Shown: positions 39,945-50,526, numbered from the stretch's first letter. The stretch is DNA of 64,000 nucleotides from Glaesserella australis (GCF_003260095.1 NZ_PTPX01000013.1:124001-188000); one strand, 5' to 3'. Made by a program: numbers and translations. The notes: generated from the sequence alone by a model not told the origin.

Positions 39945-40808
39945 CTAGCCAATTTTCACCGCTTTATACTGACTCTGTGGCTCAACAATGAATGCACGAG
40001 CTTTAATAATTTGAAGTTCATATTTACCACTTTGTTGAGTCACACTCATCACATCATTTACGGCATTTGCTGTGTGTTCAAACGCTTCTAAATCGGACTT
40101 GCCATTGAGTAAATTAGCCAAGAACAGACCGCTTGTTAAATCACCCACACCAACAGGATCTTTTGCTACAAATTGGTGCAACGGGCGGCTAATATGCCAA
40201 ATACCTTCTTCATTAGCTAACACCATTTCAAATTGAGCAGGATCTTGTCCTACTTTGCTTAAATGTTTAACTAAAACACGCTTTGCCCCTTTTTGACGAA
40301 TAAATTTAATCGCTTCTAAGGCCTGAGCAAAGTTTTCTACAGGTAAGCCTGTCAGTTCTCTCAATTCGACTAAATTAGGTGCAATGATATCTGCTTTTAC
40401 CATCGCTTCATCGCGCAAAAATTCCGCTACTCCAGGTGCAACAATACAACCTTTATCAGGATGCCCCATCACTGGATCGCAAAAATAAATCGCTTCTGGA
40501 TTAGCCGATTTTACTCGCTCTACACAAGCTAAGATTTCAGCACCTTGCTCTGCCGCACCAATATAACCTGACAGCACCGCATCACATTCATGTAATGCAT
40601 CAATTTCCGCAATGCCCTGGGTAATTTCACCGATTTGCTCTTTCGGCACCACCATGCCTTTCCATTTACCATATTGCGTATGGTTAGAAAATTGCACTGT
40701 ATTTAACGCCCAAACATCAATCCCCAAAAGTTGCATTGGAAAAGTTGCTGCTTTATTACCCGCATAGCCATAAACTACATGAGATTGAATAGAAAGTACA
40801 TTTTTCAT
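39945..40808 (-). CDS. pdxY: Pyridoxal kinase
   Basis: 287 residues, same as E. coli PdxY. Phosphorylates pyridoxal for PLP salvage. [20 protein letters not shown] at the start; [19 protein letters not shown] (about 122-140), [13 protein letters not shown] and the C-terminal [18 protein letters not shown] (anion hole and catalytic Asp, about 220-237). Start at 40808 because AAAGGAG precedes it; an 18-residue longer frame is rejected. Confidence 0.97.
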   Translation of the reverse strand: MKNVLSIQSHVVYGYAGNKAATFPMQLLGIDVWALNTVQFSNHTQYGKWKGMVVPKEQIGEITQGIAEIDALHECDAVLSGYIGAAEQGAEILACVERVKSANPEAIYFCDPVMGHPDKGCIVAPGVAEFLRDEAMVKADIIAPNLVELRELTGLPVENFAQALEAIKFIRQKGAKRVLVKHLSKVGQDPAQFEMVLANEEGIWHISRPLHQFVAKDPVGVGDLTSGLFLANLLNGKSDLEAFEHTANAVNDVMSVTQQSGKYELQIIKARAFIVEPQSQYKAVKIG

Positions 40809-40914
40809 AAAATTAAACTCCTTTCGATAATAATTACGCTTTTTTATTAAAAACAGTTGCAATCACACTCAAAATCGTTAAAATGCGCACTCTTTTCAAG
40901 ACATCTCGTCAAAT

Positions 40915-40990
<76 letters not shown>

Positions 40991-41066
40991 TTTTCTACTA
41001 TTTCTTAATTTATTCATTTTCGAAAAGTCTTTTGGCTATCTCTATTTCCAATTTTCAGCAAAAAGA

Positions 41067-41110
41067 AAGCGGTAAGAGATTTGCAAAATATTGCTTTCAT
41101 CTTACCGCTT
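41067..41110 (-). terminator. accA terminator with inverted uptake-like motifs
   Basis: Arms AAGCGGTAAGA (41067-41077) and TCTTACCGCTT (about 41100-41110), just beyond the accA stop on the minus strand. Confidence 0.65.
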
Positions 41111-41125
41111 GATCATGATAAATGA

Positions 41126-42079
41126 TTAAACGTAACCGTAATTCATCAGACGTTGATAACGACGATCTAACAACGATTCCGCATCTAACGGCGATAAATC
41201 CGCTAAATCTTCCAGCAAGCGTTTTTTCAAGTTCGCAGCCATTTCATCAAAGTTACGATGTGCACCGCCTAACGGCTCTGGCACGATGTTGTCGATCAGC
41301 TCAAGCTCTTTTAAACGTGGGGCGGTTAAACCCATTACTTCCGCTGCGGTTGAGGCTTTTTCGGCACTTTTCCATAAAATAGAGGCACAGCCTTCAGGGG
41401 AAATAACGGAATAGGTGCTGTATTGCAACATATTCACTTTATCGCCCACACCAATCGCTAACGCACCGCCCGAACCGCCTTCGCCGATTACGGTACAAAT
41501 CACTGGCACTTTTAAGGTGGACATTTCACGCAAGTTGCGAGCAATCGCTTCAGATTGACCACGCTCTTCTGCCCCAATGCCTGGATAAGCTCCCGGTGTG
41601 TCAATAAAGGTAATGATCGGCATATTAAAACGTTCAGCCATTTGCATTAAACGCAACGCTTTGCGATAGCCTTCAGGGGCTGGCATACCAAAGTTGCGTT
41701 TGACTTTCTCTTTCACGGTACGTCCTTTTTGATGACCAATGACCATCACAGGACGACCGTCTAAACGAGCAATACCGCCGACAATCGCTTTATCGTCAGC
41801 AAAAGCACGGTCGCCTGCCAGTTCATCAAATTCGGTGAAAATACGCTCAATATAATCTAGCGTATAAGGGCGACTTGGGTGGCGAGCCATTCGTGAAATT
41901 TGCCACGCATCTAAGTCAGAAAAGGTTTTTTTAGTGAGTTCTTCGCTCTTTTTCTGTAAACGAGCGATTTCATCATCAAGGTTGATTTTGTTATCGTTAC
42001 CCACCGCCGAACGCAAGGCTTCAATTTTCGCTTCTAGCTCCGCAATCGGCAGTTCAAAATCTAAGTATTCTGTGGTCAT
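41126..42079 (-). CDS. accA: Acetyl-CoA carboxylase carboxyltransferase subunit alpha
   Basis: 317 residues (E. coli 319). With AccD transfers the carboxyl group from biotin to acetyl-CoA, first step of fatty acid synthesis. Seen: [17 protein letters not shown] at the start, [43 protein letters not shown] (about 158-180) and [15 protein letters not shown]. Followed by a terminator. Confidence 0.98.
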   Translation of the reverse strand: MTTEYLDFELPIAELEAKIEALRSAVGNDNKINLDDEIARLQKKSEELTKKTFSDLDAWQISRMARHPSRPYTLDYIERIFTEFDELAGDRAFADDKAIVGGIARLDGRPVMVIGHQKGRTVKEKVKRNFGMPAPEGYRKALRLMQMAERFNMPIITFIDTPGAYPGIGAEERGQSEAIARNLREMSTLKVPVICTVIGEGGSGGALAIGVGDKVNMLQYSTYSVISPEGCASILWKSAEKASTAAEVMGLTAPRLKELELIDNIVPEPLGGAHRNFDEMAANLKKRLLEDLADLSPLDAESLLDRRYQRLMNYGYV

Positions 42080-42199
42080 AATTTTTCCTATCTGTTTTGG
42101 CAGAAATAAAAACGCCCGTATTCTATCAGTGAATGTGACATAAGCGGTAAGATTTCCACGTTTTTTTGCAAATTTTCTCGCTGATCCGACCGCTTGTGG

Positions 42200-43609
42200 C
42201 TATTCACTGACAGTAAACTGCCCCATACAGCCTCTATCTCTGAGCATGAGATCTGATGCCCCGAAGGTAAGTGGAAGCTGTGGCGACGCACTATGCTCAA
42301 AACGGACTAAAAGCGTGACTTCTTCTGAAGGATTAAGCCATACGGTATCTCGCCAAGCTAATTGTTTATACGGTTCAGCTTGTTTATTTCGTGTTTCGAC
42401 AATAAATTTCGCACCCTGTAAGGTAAAGCCGACGGCATCAGTCGTGGTTAAATACCAACGCTCCACTGTGCCTTTTTTCACATCAAAGTCTATTCGTTTT
42501 GGATCAAACCGTTGTTGATTAATCAAACGATCTAACGGACGTAAACTCAATTTCCGCTCTTGCACAATACTTAATTTAAAGTCATCGAGATTAAAATGAG
42601 GTAACGTCGGAGAAACATTTAATGCTGAAGGCAATCCTTCAGGGCGTAACTCGACGACAACATTATCTTTTAATTCATCATTATCTTTAAAAAATTGGCT
42701 GACTTCATAGAAGAAATTCCGTTTTTCACCGTGGATCAAAGAAACTGTTTCACCTTCATTTAGGTCAACCAAAACTTCAATTCGTTCTGATGGTGCAAGT
42801 GAAATCTGCGTCATTTCTACCATTTCAGATAAAAATCCGACACCCGTTGCAATTAAATAAAGGGGTTTATCGTTATCTAAACGTAATTCATAACGTCTTG
42901 ATAATGAAGCATTAACGATGCGTAAACGAACCCAGCCACGTGGTACATTCACATAAGGCGATTCAACACCATTAACAAACAAACGCTTACCAAAAAATTG
43001 CGGTGATTGGGTATCTAAGACCTGAACACCTTCATGATTAATCAGCTGATCTTGCAAGATGAGTGGAATATCATTCACGCCATATTTATTCGGTAACGCC
43101 GCTTTTTTGCTTTCGCTATCTTCGATAAACCATAAACCGACGATACCACGATAGACTTGAAAAGCGGAATTTAACATCGTATCGGCATAATACCACGCAG
43201 TACAAGCGGGTTGATTGACCGATAAAATTGGAGACCAGCTGCTATTTTTGGTTATTTTTCGGTGAATGGAGCCAATCATCTCTGTAGGTGCAAGTAAGCC
43301 TTGGATATTAATAGAAAGATCTTGAGGCAAACTATTGAGATAAGTCAGTTTAACAAAATCGCCTGATTTGACTCTCACCGTTGGTGCTAAATAGCGTCCA
43401 TTCGCCCCCCAAACATCGACTAATTTCTTTGAATCAAATTGTGTTTGAGCAGGTCGAAAATCAAGTCGAATGGGTCTTCCCCTTCCCACATCCATAATAG
43501 GTGGAATGACAAGAGAAGGGCGATCTTTAGCCAATAAAGGAGTTGGAGCAACTGTTAAAGCCCCGGTAACAACGGAACGTTTTAGAAATTGCCTACGAGA
43601 AAGTTTCAT
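42200..43609 (-). CDS. ftsP: Cell division protein FtsP (SufI), multicopper-oxidase fold
   Basis: 469 residues (E. coli 470). Periplasmic protein that stabilises the divisome under stress. Twin-arginine signal [11 protein letters not shown] (residues 2-12) directs folded export. Three cupredoxin domains follow. The copper-binding histidines of true multicopper oxidases are mostly missing, as in SufI. Starts two bases after plsC ends, as in Haemophilus-type plsC-sufI pairs. Confidence 0.94.
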   Translation of the reverse strand: MKLSRRQFLKRSVVTGALTVAPTPLLAKDRPSLVIPPIMDVGRGRPIRLDFRPAQTQFDSKKLVDVWGANGRYLAPTVRVKSGDFVKLTYLNSLPQDLSINIQGLLAPTEMIGSIHRKITKNSSWSPILSVNQPACTAWYYADTMLNSAFQVYRGIVGLWFIEDSESKKAALPNKYGVNDIPLILQDQLINHEGVQVLDTQSPQFFGKRLFVNGVESPYVNVPRGWVRLRIVNASLSRRYELRLDNDKPLYLIATGVGFLSEMVEMTQISLAPSERIEVLVDLNEGETVSLIHGEKRNFFYEVSQFFKDNDELKDNVVVELRPEGLPSALNVSPTLPHFNLDDFKLSIVQERKLSLRPLDRLINQQRFDPKRIDFDVKKGTVERWYLTTTDAVGFTLQGAKFIVETRNKQAEPYKQLAWRDTVWLNPSEEVTLLVRFEHSASPQLPLTFGASDLMLRDRGCMGQFTVSE

Positions 43610-43610
43610 A

Positions 43611-44333
43611 CTATTTACGTTCTAACTGTGCGACTTCTTGATCTAATTGTTCAATTCTATCTTTCATCACCTGATGACATTTCTCGATGAGCTCTTTGAG
43701 ATTATCACGATCATAACCTGATGTATCAATAGGTTCTAATTGTTCACAAATAACAACACCATTATTCCAACGATTTAAATCAATTTTATCGTGAGTGGTA
43801 GAACATACGATAGGCACAATCGGGATACCTGCAGAAATGGCAGTATGAAATGCCCCTGTCTTAAACGGCAACAACCCACGCCCACGGCTACGAGTACCTT
43901 CAGGGAACATCCAAATCGAAATCTGTTTATCTCGAATAATTTCACTCACTTTATTCATTGTACTGATTGCACTGCTACGTTTTTCACGATGAATAAAAAT
44001 ATTCCCCGTTGCCCAATAAACTAAGCCAAAAAAAGGAATCCAAATCAAACTACGCTTTCCAATACTCACCGTTTTTGGTGGAACCATCGCGGCAATCGTT
44101 ACCATGTCATAGTTATTTTGATGGTTTCCAATATAGATGGCTGGTTTATCAAATCCCGCATAATTTCGTGTAATTAATTGAACACCCAGAAGTTTATGTA
44201 GGGAACCGAACATACGAGCAACCACACCAACACTGCTTGGATGGCGTAAACGGAACAACGCATAAATCGTACCGACCAAACTAATCAGCATTGCCAAGGT
44301 TGCAACACTCACAATACGAAAAATTTTCAACAT
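43611..44333 (-). CDS. plsC: 1-acyl-sn-glycerol-3-phosphate acyltransferase
   Basis: 240 residues from ATG 44333 (a TTG two codons earlier is not needed). Makes phosphatidic acid at the inner membrane. Motifs: NHQNNYD (HX4D catalytic pair, about 72-78), [20 protein letters not shown] (motif III, about 144-163), and IPIVPIVCS (motif IV). N-terminal membrane anchor about 5-27. Upstream partner of ftsP. Confidence 0.96.
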   Translation of the reverse strand: MLKIFRIVSVATLAMLISLVGTIYALFRLRHPSSVGVVARMFGSLHKLLGVQLITRNYAGFDKPAIYIGNHQNNYDMVTIAAMVPPKTVSIGKRSLIWIPFFGLVYWATGNIFIHREKRSSAISTMNKVSEIIRDKQISIWMFPEGTRSRGRGLLPFKTGAFHTAISAGIPIVPIVCSTTHDKIDLNRWNNGVVICEQLEPIDTSGYDRDNLKELIEKCHQVMKDRIEQLDQEVAQLERK

Positions 44334-44348
44334 AATCAAAACCTTAAT

Positions 44349-44417
44349 GTAGGGTGGGCATCCTTGCCCACCGTTTAAATATCATTTATGAATGGTGGGC
44401 AAGGATGCCCACCCTAC
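44349..44417. repeat. Paired inverted repeat (GTAGGGTGGGCA core)
   Basis: Arms 44349-44372 and 44394-44417 are perfect 24-base reverse complements, each itself a near palindrome (GGTGGGC...GCCCACC). Same family as 26981-27057 and 39817-39900, with a third core sequence. A half element is at 6619-6642. Confidence 0.9.
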
Positions 44418-44551
44418 TAGCAACAGAAAGTATAGCCGAGATATGCTCATTTGCCAAAAAGATAAGCATAAACTATTGCTAAAATTCATTTCCATTTAAC
44501 TCAGAAATCATTATATTGCGTAGGTCTTTTTCAACCTATTTAGGAGCAATT

Positions 44552-45052
44552 ATGAGTCAAGTTACTTTAGCTGGAAATCCAATAGAAGTCGCCGGACAAT
44601 TCCCACAAGTGGGTAGTTCTGTGGCAAATTTTACCCTTGTGAGCAACGGCTTAGCGGACGTTTCTCTTGCTGATTTTGCTGGCAAACGCAAAGTCTTAAA
44701 CATTTTCCCAAGCATTGACACCGGCATTTGTGCCACTTCTGTGCGCGTTTTCAACAAAGAAGCAGCAGAATTGGCAAACACAGTGGTACTTTGCATTTCT
44801 GCAGACTTACCATTCGCACAGGCCCGTTTCTGTGGAGCAGAAGGCATTGAAAACGCCCAAACGCTTTCAACTTTCCGTAATAAAGCGTTCCACCAAGCTG
44901 TTGGCGTTGATATTGCTACAGGTCCACTTGCAGGCTTAACCGCCCGTGCGGTAATTGTGTTAGATGAAAACAACAACGTCCTACACAGCGAATTAGTCCC
45001 TGAAATCAAACAAGAGCCAAACTATGTCGCTGCGTTGAATGCATTAAAATAA
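44552..45052 (+). CDS. tpx: Thiol peroxidase (atypical 2-Cys peroxiredoxin)
   Basis: 166 residues. Reduces hydrogen and organic peroxides using thioredoxin. Peroxidatic Cys in [14 protein letters not shown] (about 57-70), resolving Cys in QARFCGAEG (about 91-99). Starts at ATG 44552 with AGGAG upstream; a 12-codon longer frame is rejected. Followed by the hairpin TAGAGCCTT/AAGGCTCTA (45087-45111). Confidence 0.97.
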   Translation: MSQVTLAGNPIEVAGQFPQVGSSVANFTLVSNGLADVSLADFAGKRKVLNIFPSIDTGICATSVRVFNKEAAELANTVVLCISADLPFAQARFCGAEGIENAQTLSTFRNKAFHQAVGVDIATGPLAGLTARAVIVLDENNNVLHSELVPEIKQEPNYVAALNALK

Positions 45053-45086
45053 GACAATAGTACAAAAGATTAGATAAAACATAGCT

Positions 45087-45111
45087 TAGAGCCTTATACT
45101 ACAAGGCTCTA
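45087..45111. terminator. Hairpin after tpx
   Basis: Arms TAGAGCCTT (45087-45095) and AAGGCTCTA (45103-45111), no long T-run. Its left flank (TAGCTTAGAGCCTTAT) closely matches the hairpin at 49171 on the far side of the autotransporter. Confidence 0.5.
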
Positions 45112-45780
45112 AATTAGCGTTGCCAATTATTTTGCTCTCTCTGCTATATATTCAGGATAAAAGGTCATATAGTTCTATCAATTACCTGTAATATACTGAA
45201 AATTAACCTGACTCTCCGAATAATTGCATTTTTTGTGTAACTACCACATAAGATTAAAATTTTTATACTAAACCTACCGCTTGTAATTTGATCAAGAAAC
45301 GAACTAATTTTAGACTTTTTATTCAACTATATTACTCCAACGTATTAGAAATATCTTTCTCATTAATCACCATTTAATATCTAAACATTCTCCTGCATCA
45401 ACTGACATATTAGCGCTGTTATATAGCATATATTGCTTCATATATTTTATGACGTTAGATAAATTAAGAATATATTGACTTGAAAGAAGAGTTTATTTTG
45501 TAAAAAACGGTTTATGTAGTACTCATACAAATACAGCATAACATAGGGCATTTTTTAAGTTTTGTGCAACTATAATATAGAAATAAAATCACAAGGAAAT
45601 TTAACAATTATAATTAATTTTATTTAATTAAATAAATTCAACTGTTTTATTCTTAACCAGAGTTTATTGCATTCACTAAAATTTTTTGCTCTAATCTTCG
45701 CCCTCATTATTTTTTTAATAAACATTTATTAGAAGAGTAGTGAGGAATATTTTATGTTTTTTTAGAAGGAAATTTAAATC
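45112..45780. promoter_or_regulatory. Long AT-rich region upstream of the autotransporter
   Basis: About 670 bases, strongly AT-rich, with no ORF of usable length and stops in all frames. A perfect TATAAT at 45571-45576 is the best -10 candidate, giving a leader of about 200 bases. Just before the autotransporter is a three-codon ORF (ATG TTT TTT TAG, 45754-45765) with its own GAGGAA ribosome site. One uptake motif (ACCGCTTGTAA) is near 45278. Confidence 0.45.
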
Positions 45781-48700
45781 ATGAAGAAAAAAAATTTAGT
45801 TATTGCATTAGCAATGGCGCCACTTTTCTTTATAGATGCTAATGCTAACCAAGCATCTAGTAGTCTATCAACTACAGCAAGATATTATCCTGCTGCCACA
45901 AATAGTTATTACAAATATTCATCTATATATAGGAATAACTATACTTCCTGGTATAACTCATATTATTCTAAGCCAATAACAAGAACGGTTACAACAACAG
46001 TAAATGGGGTAACAACCACTAAGATTTATACAACAGTGAATGGCAGAACAACTGTGAGAGTAATTACATCTACAGTTAGAACGCCTATTGTTACCAATCC
46101 AAGAAAACCTGTCGTTGAAACCCCAACGAAACCAGTCGTAGATACAAAACCTGTCGTTGAAACCCCAACGAAACCAATTGTAGATACAAAACCTGTCGTT
46201 GAAACTCCAACGAAACCAGTCGTAGATACAAAACCTGTCGTTGAAACTCCAACGAAACCAGTAGTAGATACAAAACCTGTCGTTGAAACTCCAACGAAAC
46301 CAGTGGTAGATACAAAACCTGTTGTTGAGACTCCAACGAAACCTGTCGTGGAAACTCCAATCATTATTAAACCTAGCACCCCAATTATAAATCGTCCAAT
46401 AGTTGTTGCTGAGAATGTACCAGTAAGAGGTGTTCAATGGAATGATGTGACAAGAGGGTACAATCTAAGAGATCCAAATAATAAACAGAACGTTAATTTA
46501 GACGGTAAAGGTGTTATTGTTGGTATTTTGGATAGTGGCTTTAAGAATAACTCTATGGCTGATGATATCACTAAAAAATTTGGCGATAGAGGCATTGTTC
46601 TTGAAACAGGTCGTACAGCTCCATCTAGCGCTACACATGGTGTAATGGTTGCTGAAATGGTTGGCGGTAATACAACTAACGGCGTAGCTCCTGGCGCAAC
46701 ACTATTATTATCGGATATTACAAAAATTACTTTAAGTGGTACCGGCTTATTAGCTACTAAATCTATATATAATGATTTATGGAATCGTGGTGCACGAATT
46801 TATAATCAGTCATATGGAATACCTAAGCCTTTGACTTACTTTAATGATAGAAAGAATTCTATTTATTATTATGCTCACCAGATGGATTCTTCTCTTCTAG
46901 ATTGGTATAAAGAAAAGGTAGATCAGGGCGGTTTATTTGTTTGGGCAGCTGGTAATACGAGAGGAGACAAAAATCCTACTCTACAAGCAGGATTACCATA
47001 TTATGAGCCTGAATTAGAAAAAGGATGGATTGCCGTTGCTGCTTTAGCGACAAAAACAAATGCAGATCTAGGTAATGTCGAATGGAATAATTTATTACCA
47101 TACTCACAAGCCGGGGTTGCAAAAAACTGGACTATTTCTGCTGTGGGTGATTATGCCTTTAACCTAAATAAACGAGATGTGGTTGCAAGTGGTTCATCAT
47201 TTGCTTCTCCTGCGGTAACTGGTACAGCAGCTCTAGTAAAACAGAAATACCCTTGGATGGATGGTAATCTGATTAAACAATCCATCTTAACAACTGCTAC
47301 TGATATCGGTGAACAAGGTGTTGATGATGTTTATGGTTGGGGCTTACTTAACGTCGAAAAAGCAGTCAAAGGACCTGCTCGCTTTGATACTCGCCTAACA
47401 AAAGCAGATAATGTTTCAGTAAATATTCCAAGTGGAAGCTATATTTTCGAAAATGATATTGATGGTGATGCGGGACTAATAAAAAATGGTGCTGGAGAAC
47501 TAGTCTTAGCTGGAGATAGTAGCTTTACTGGTGATACTACTTTACATGCAGGGGCAATCACTATTAATGGCAAGAGCTATGCTTCTAAAATTAATGTAGG
47601 TGAAAATGGTACGTTAGTTACTAACAATACAACCTTAGAGAATAAAGTGAGTAACCAAGGTACTTTGATAAATCAAGGTAGCTCAACTATTCAAAGTGAT
47701 TATGAAGCAGCAAAATCAAGTAGATTAGTATCAACATTAGGTTCTACTCTTAATGTAAAAGGAAACGTTGATCTAAATGATTCCACATTAACCTTAACAT
47801 CGAATAAGGGCGATAGAGCGGAATATGTTACTGCGAAAGGTGTAACTAATAGAACATTAATTGCTGATGGTATCATAACAGGTAATTTTTCTAAGATTGA
47901 ATCTGTAGGCTTATTGAATGTAAAAGCAGTACAAAGTAATCCTAATGAAATTAGTACAACAGTAAGTCGTGCTAATGTTGTTGATTACGTAAATGAAACA
48001 TCTTCGAATGAGAAAATGTGGGAAAACGTAGCTACAGCTTTAGAAAACAGTTTCACTGTCTTAGACAATAAACTTGAAAATGATAGCAACGGACTTAATG
48101 ATTCTTTTGTAGAAAGTGCAGCTGTTTTACAAAATAGTATTACCGATGTGAATGCAAGAAGTGCAGTATTAGATAGTTTATCAGGACAAATCTATGCTTC
48201 AGCTCAAGCTTTAACATTTGAGAATTCGGAAACTGTCAATAAAGATTTATCAAACCGTCTTGTGATGCTCGGCGCATTAGATCATCTAGGAGATAATGCT
48301 GGCGTATGGGTAACAGGAATTTATGGTAATGGTGTACTAAAAGAGAATGGTTTTGGTGAAGGAAAAACTAATACGTATGCTGGACAACTAGGTATTGATA
48401 AAAAAATCTTTGATGATTTTATTCTGGGAGCTGCTTTCAATTATTCGAAAGCAAAAGTTGAATTCGATCGTTATGGTGGAAGTTCAAAAGCTGATGGTAT
48501 CGGTGCATCTTTATATGCTCGTTTAGGCAATAAACATAAAACACCTTGGTATTTACAAGGGCGTTTAGGTTTTGGTCGTGTAGATTCAGATGTCGAACGT
48601 AATATTATCTTAGATGATTCGAATGTGAGTACTGCAAAAATCAATCACAAAGACCGAGTTTTATCTGCTTATATAGAGTCTGGCTATGATTTTAGAATGA

Positions 48701-49134
48701 ATAACGTGTCATTAACTCCATTTGTAGGTTTAAATCATGATGTTGTTAGACGAGGCGCATTTAGTGAGCAAAATAGCCAATTTGGTCTTACAGCAGATAA
48801 AGCTACTTATAAACAAACAAGTGGTTTAATTGGTTTACGTACATCACTTGATGTAGATTGGAAAGGAATGAAAACAACTATCCAAGGCTACGTGAATCAC
48901 CAGAGAGCCTTTAAAGAACAAGATCTTAGCTTTAAAGCAAACTATACAGGTTTATCAGATGCTAAATTTGATGTAAAAGGTATCTCTTTAGCGAGAAACA
49001 AAACTTGGGTTGGTGTAGGTGTATTAACACAGGTAAATAAAAATGTTGCCTTATATTCTAACTATGACCTGAAACTTTCTGGTAATAAAGGACGTAATAA
49101 CGTAGTTACTGCCGGTATCAGAATTAATTTCTAG
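45781..49134 (+). CDS. Subtilisin-like serine protease autotransporter (Ssa1-like)
   Basis: 1117 residues. Signal peptide to about residue 22 (MKKKNLVIALAMAPLFF...ANA). Then a Tyr/Ser/Thr-rich stretch, six tandem 14-residue repeats (KPVVETPTKPVVDT, about 109-192), and a peptidase S8 domain (about 218-540): Asp in GVIVGILDSGF, His in SATHGVMVAEMVGG, Ser in ASGSSFASPAVTG. An autotransporter-repeat passenger stem follows (GAGELVLAGDSSFTGDTTL), then a C-terminal 12-strand barrel ending in VTAGIRINF. AAGGAAA precedes the ATG. It resembles the serotype-1-specific antigen Ssa1 of M. haemolytica. The Pro/Thr/Val repeat spacer is likely surface-exposed and length-variable. Confidence 0.93.
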   Translation: MKKKNLVIALAMAPLFFIDANANQASSSLSTTARYYPAATNSYYKYSSIYRNNYTSWYNSYYSKPITRTVTTTVNGVTTTKIYTTVNGRTTVRVITSTVRTPIVTNPRKPVVETPTKPVVDTKPVVETPTKPIVDTKPVVETPTKPVVDTKPVVETPTKPVVDTKPVVETPTKPVVDTKPVVETPTKPVVETPIIIKPSTPIINRPIVVAENVPVRGVQWNDVTRGYNLRDPNNKQNVNLDGKGVIVGILDSGFKNNSMADDITKKFGDRGIVLETGRTAPSSATHGVMVAEMVGGNTTNGVAPGATLLLSDITKITLSGTGLLATKSIYNDLWNRGARIYNQSYGIPKPLTYFNDRKNSIYYYAHQMDSSLLDWYKEKVDQGGLFVWAAGNTRGDKNPTLQAGLPYYEPELEKGWIAVAALATKTNADLGNVEWNNLLPYSQAGVAKNWTISAVGDYAFNLNKRDVVASGSSFASPAVTGTAALVKQKYPWMDGNLIKQSILTTATDIGEQGVDDVYGWGLLNVEKAVKGPARFDTRLTKADNVSVNIPSGSYIFENDIDGDAGLIKNGAGELVLAGDSSFTGDTTLHAGAITINGKSYASKINVGENGTLVTNNTTLENKVSNQGTLINQGSSTIQSDYEAAKSSRLVSTLGSTLNVKGNVDLNDSTLTLTSNKGDRAEYVTAKGVTNRTLIADGIITGNFSKIESVGLLNVKAVQSNPNEISTTVSRANVVDYVNETSSNEKMWENVATALENSFTVLDNKLENDSNGLNDSFVESAAVLQNSITDVNARSAVLDSLSGQIYASAQALTFENSETVNKDLSNRLVMLGALDHLGDNAGVWVTGIYGNGVLKENGFGEGKTNTYAGQLGIDKKIFDDFILGAAFNYSKAKVEFDRYGGSSKADGIGASLYARLGNKHKTPWYLQGRLGFGRVDSDVERNIILDDSNVSTAKINHKDRVLSAYIESGYDFRMNNVSLTPFVGLNHDVVRRGAFSEQNSQFGLTADKATYKQTSGLIGLRTSLDVDWKGMKTTIQGYVNHQRAFKEQDLSFKANYTGLSDAKFDVKGISLARNKTWVGVGVLTQVNKNVALYSNYDLKLSGNKGRNNVVTAGIRINF
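46105..46356 (+). repeat. Six tandem 42-bp repeats in the autotransporter gene
   Basis: Six copies of a 42-base unit encoding KPVVETPTKPVVDT. One copy has IVDT and the last ends VVET. Being a multiple of three, copy-number change keeps the frame. Confidence 0.95.
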
Positions 49135-49171
49135 ATAAAAAAAACATCTAGGACCAAATAGTTTAAATATT

Positions 49172-49204
49172 AGCTTAAAGCCTTATTATAAAAGGTTTTA
49201 AGCT
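49172..49204. terminator. Hairpin after the autotransporter gene
   Basis: Arms AGCTTAAAGCCTT (49172-49184) and AAGGTTTTAAGCT (49192-49204) with one G-T pair. It lies between the autotransporter and the convergent HNH gene. Similar to the hairpin after tpx. Confidence 0.6.
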
Positions 49205-49229
49205 ATCTTCCATTTACTCTACCGATTTT

Positions 49230-50432
49230 TTAGCGCAATTTATCATAAATATAATTCACTAATTTTTCATCTGTCGGATCATCAAAAAAGTTAGAAACAT
49301 ATCCCTTTGCACTTGGTGAATTTTTCAAAATATTTCGAATAAGGCTCTTTTGATATTCTTCATCCGCTCTATTTTTTGTTAGAGCTCTATGACAAGATGG
49401 ACAAATTTTAACAAGATTATCAATTTGATCGCCATTTCTATCACTTGAAAATGAGATAACATGGTGAATTTCTAAATAAAATCTATCACTATTGCGTAAT
49501 TTAAAAGTTCTACTTTCTAATGGATAAATATCTTTGCAGCAAACACATTCATCTTCATACAAGCCCTTTGCAATATTAACAATGCTTGATGAACGATTTT
49601 GTATCATATTATCATCTGAAGCATTGACAAATCCTAGCTGGGTACGCAACGCTTGAACCTGAAGATTAAGTTGGTTTTGATCATTCTCTTCTATTTGGTT
49701 AAGAATTTTATTCCGATAAATAACCAAACGTTCCATAAAACCATTTTCAGTATCATCTTTTTCTCTTTTTAAAGAGATTTCAGCTTTTAAACACTGCAGA
49801 ATTTCATGCTTATAAATATTAACATTCGATAAATCATAATCAATTAATTCTGAAAACCATTTTAAATTTACTCTGATTTGAGTATTTCTACGATGTATAT
49901 TTTCCTTATACTGCTGTTGAAGCTCTCTAAAGTTTAGATTTAATTGGCGAACATCTGAGATATTTGTTAATAATTTGAAAATATAATCTAGATACTCATC
50001 CGTTTGAATATCCCTGTTCACATCAACCGCATAAAAATTTGTTTTAGGATCAGCACTACCTCGTAATCCCATCAGTCCAAGTAACAAGACTCTTTCAAAC
50101 TCTGAATCTGTATAATGTTCTGTCCCTTTTCTCTGAATCTTTTTATATAACGTTGTAATAAATTGAGATGGTGTATAGATACGCTTACTTCGTTGTAGTT
50201 TACAAATATGTCGGCTACCTTGAATAATAAAAGGAATACCAGACCAATCGCTCAATAATTTGTTATTACTTTGGTATATTTCCTGGGTTAGTTCTATTGA
50301 AGTAAATTTAGAAGATCGATAGGACGACACAATTTCAAAATTACCATCCCTATCAATAGAAAAATTGAAAAAAGCTGAGATTAAGCCTTCTAATGTTGCA
50401 TTCTCTATAAATTGATCGACATTTAACATCAT
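49230..50432 (-). CDS. HNH restriction endonuclease
   Basis: About 400 residues. The start is moved to 50432 (MMLNVDQFIENATLEG) because AAGGAG lies six bases upstream; a start ten codons earlier lacks a site. The C-terminal beta-beta-alpha-metal nuclease is clear: CVCCKDIYP (zinc pair), LEIHHVISFSSDRNGDQIDNL (catalytic His and Asn) and KICPSCHRAL (second zinc pair and last His), about residues 293-358. The N-terminal 280 residues show no motif I know and probably recognise DNA. Divergent from a bifunctional methyltransferase, so it is read as its restriction partner. MnlI (HNH, type IIS) is a known precedent for such a pairing. Confidence 0.85.
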   Translation of the reverse strand: MMLNVDQFIENATLEGLISAFFNFSIDRDGNFEIVSSYRSSKFTSIELTQEIYQSNNKLLSDWSGIPFIIQGSRHICKLQRSKRIYTPSQFITTLYKKIQRKGTEHYTDSEFERVLLLGLMGLRGSADPKTNFYAVDVNRDIQTDEYLDYIFKLLTNISDVRQLNLNFRELQQQYKENIHRRNTQIRVNLKWFSELIDYDLSNVNIYKHEILQCLKAEISLKREKDDTENGFMERLVIYRNKILNQIEENDQNQLNLQVQALRTQLGFVNASDDNMIQNRSSSIVNIAKGLYEDECVCCKDIYPLESRTFKLRNSDRFYLEIHHVISFSSDRNGDQIDNLVKICPSCHRALTKNRADEEYQKSLIRNILKNSPSAKGYVSNFFDDPTDEKLVNYIYDKLR

Positions 50433-50499
50433 ATCACTCCTTACTTTTTGAGCGTTTGCCATTCACAAACATATCCTAAATTCTAGACCTATGTTAGAA

Positions 50500-50526
50500 T
50501 TGAGGGTAATTTTTTATCACCCTCAA
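50500..50526 (+). promoter_or_regulatory. Palindrome just before the methyltransferase start
   Basis: TTGAGGGT (50500-50507) and ACCCTCAA (50519-50526) with an 11-base spacer, ending three bases before ATG 50530. It could be a protein operator or an RNA hairpin that occludes translation. Each arm contains CCTC in opposite orientation. Confidence 0.5.

Noticed and set aside
46105..46356. Possible CRISPR array
   Set aside because: Contiguous 42-bp direct repeats with no unique spacers, in frame within a protein; no cas genes in the window.
45958..46437. Antisense ORFs of 89-159 codons across the autotransporter repeat region
   Set aside because: They are produced by the 42-bp repeat read on the other strand (Trp/Phe/Arg or Ser/Thr/Gly repeats) and have no ribosome sites.
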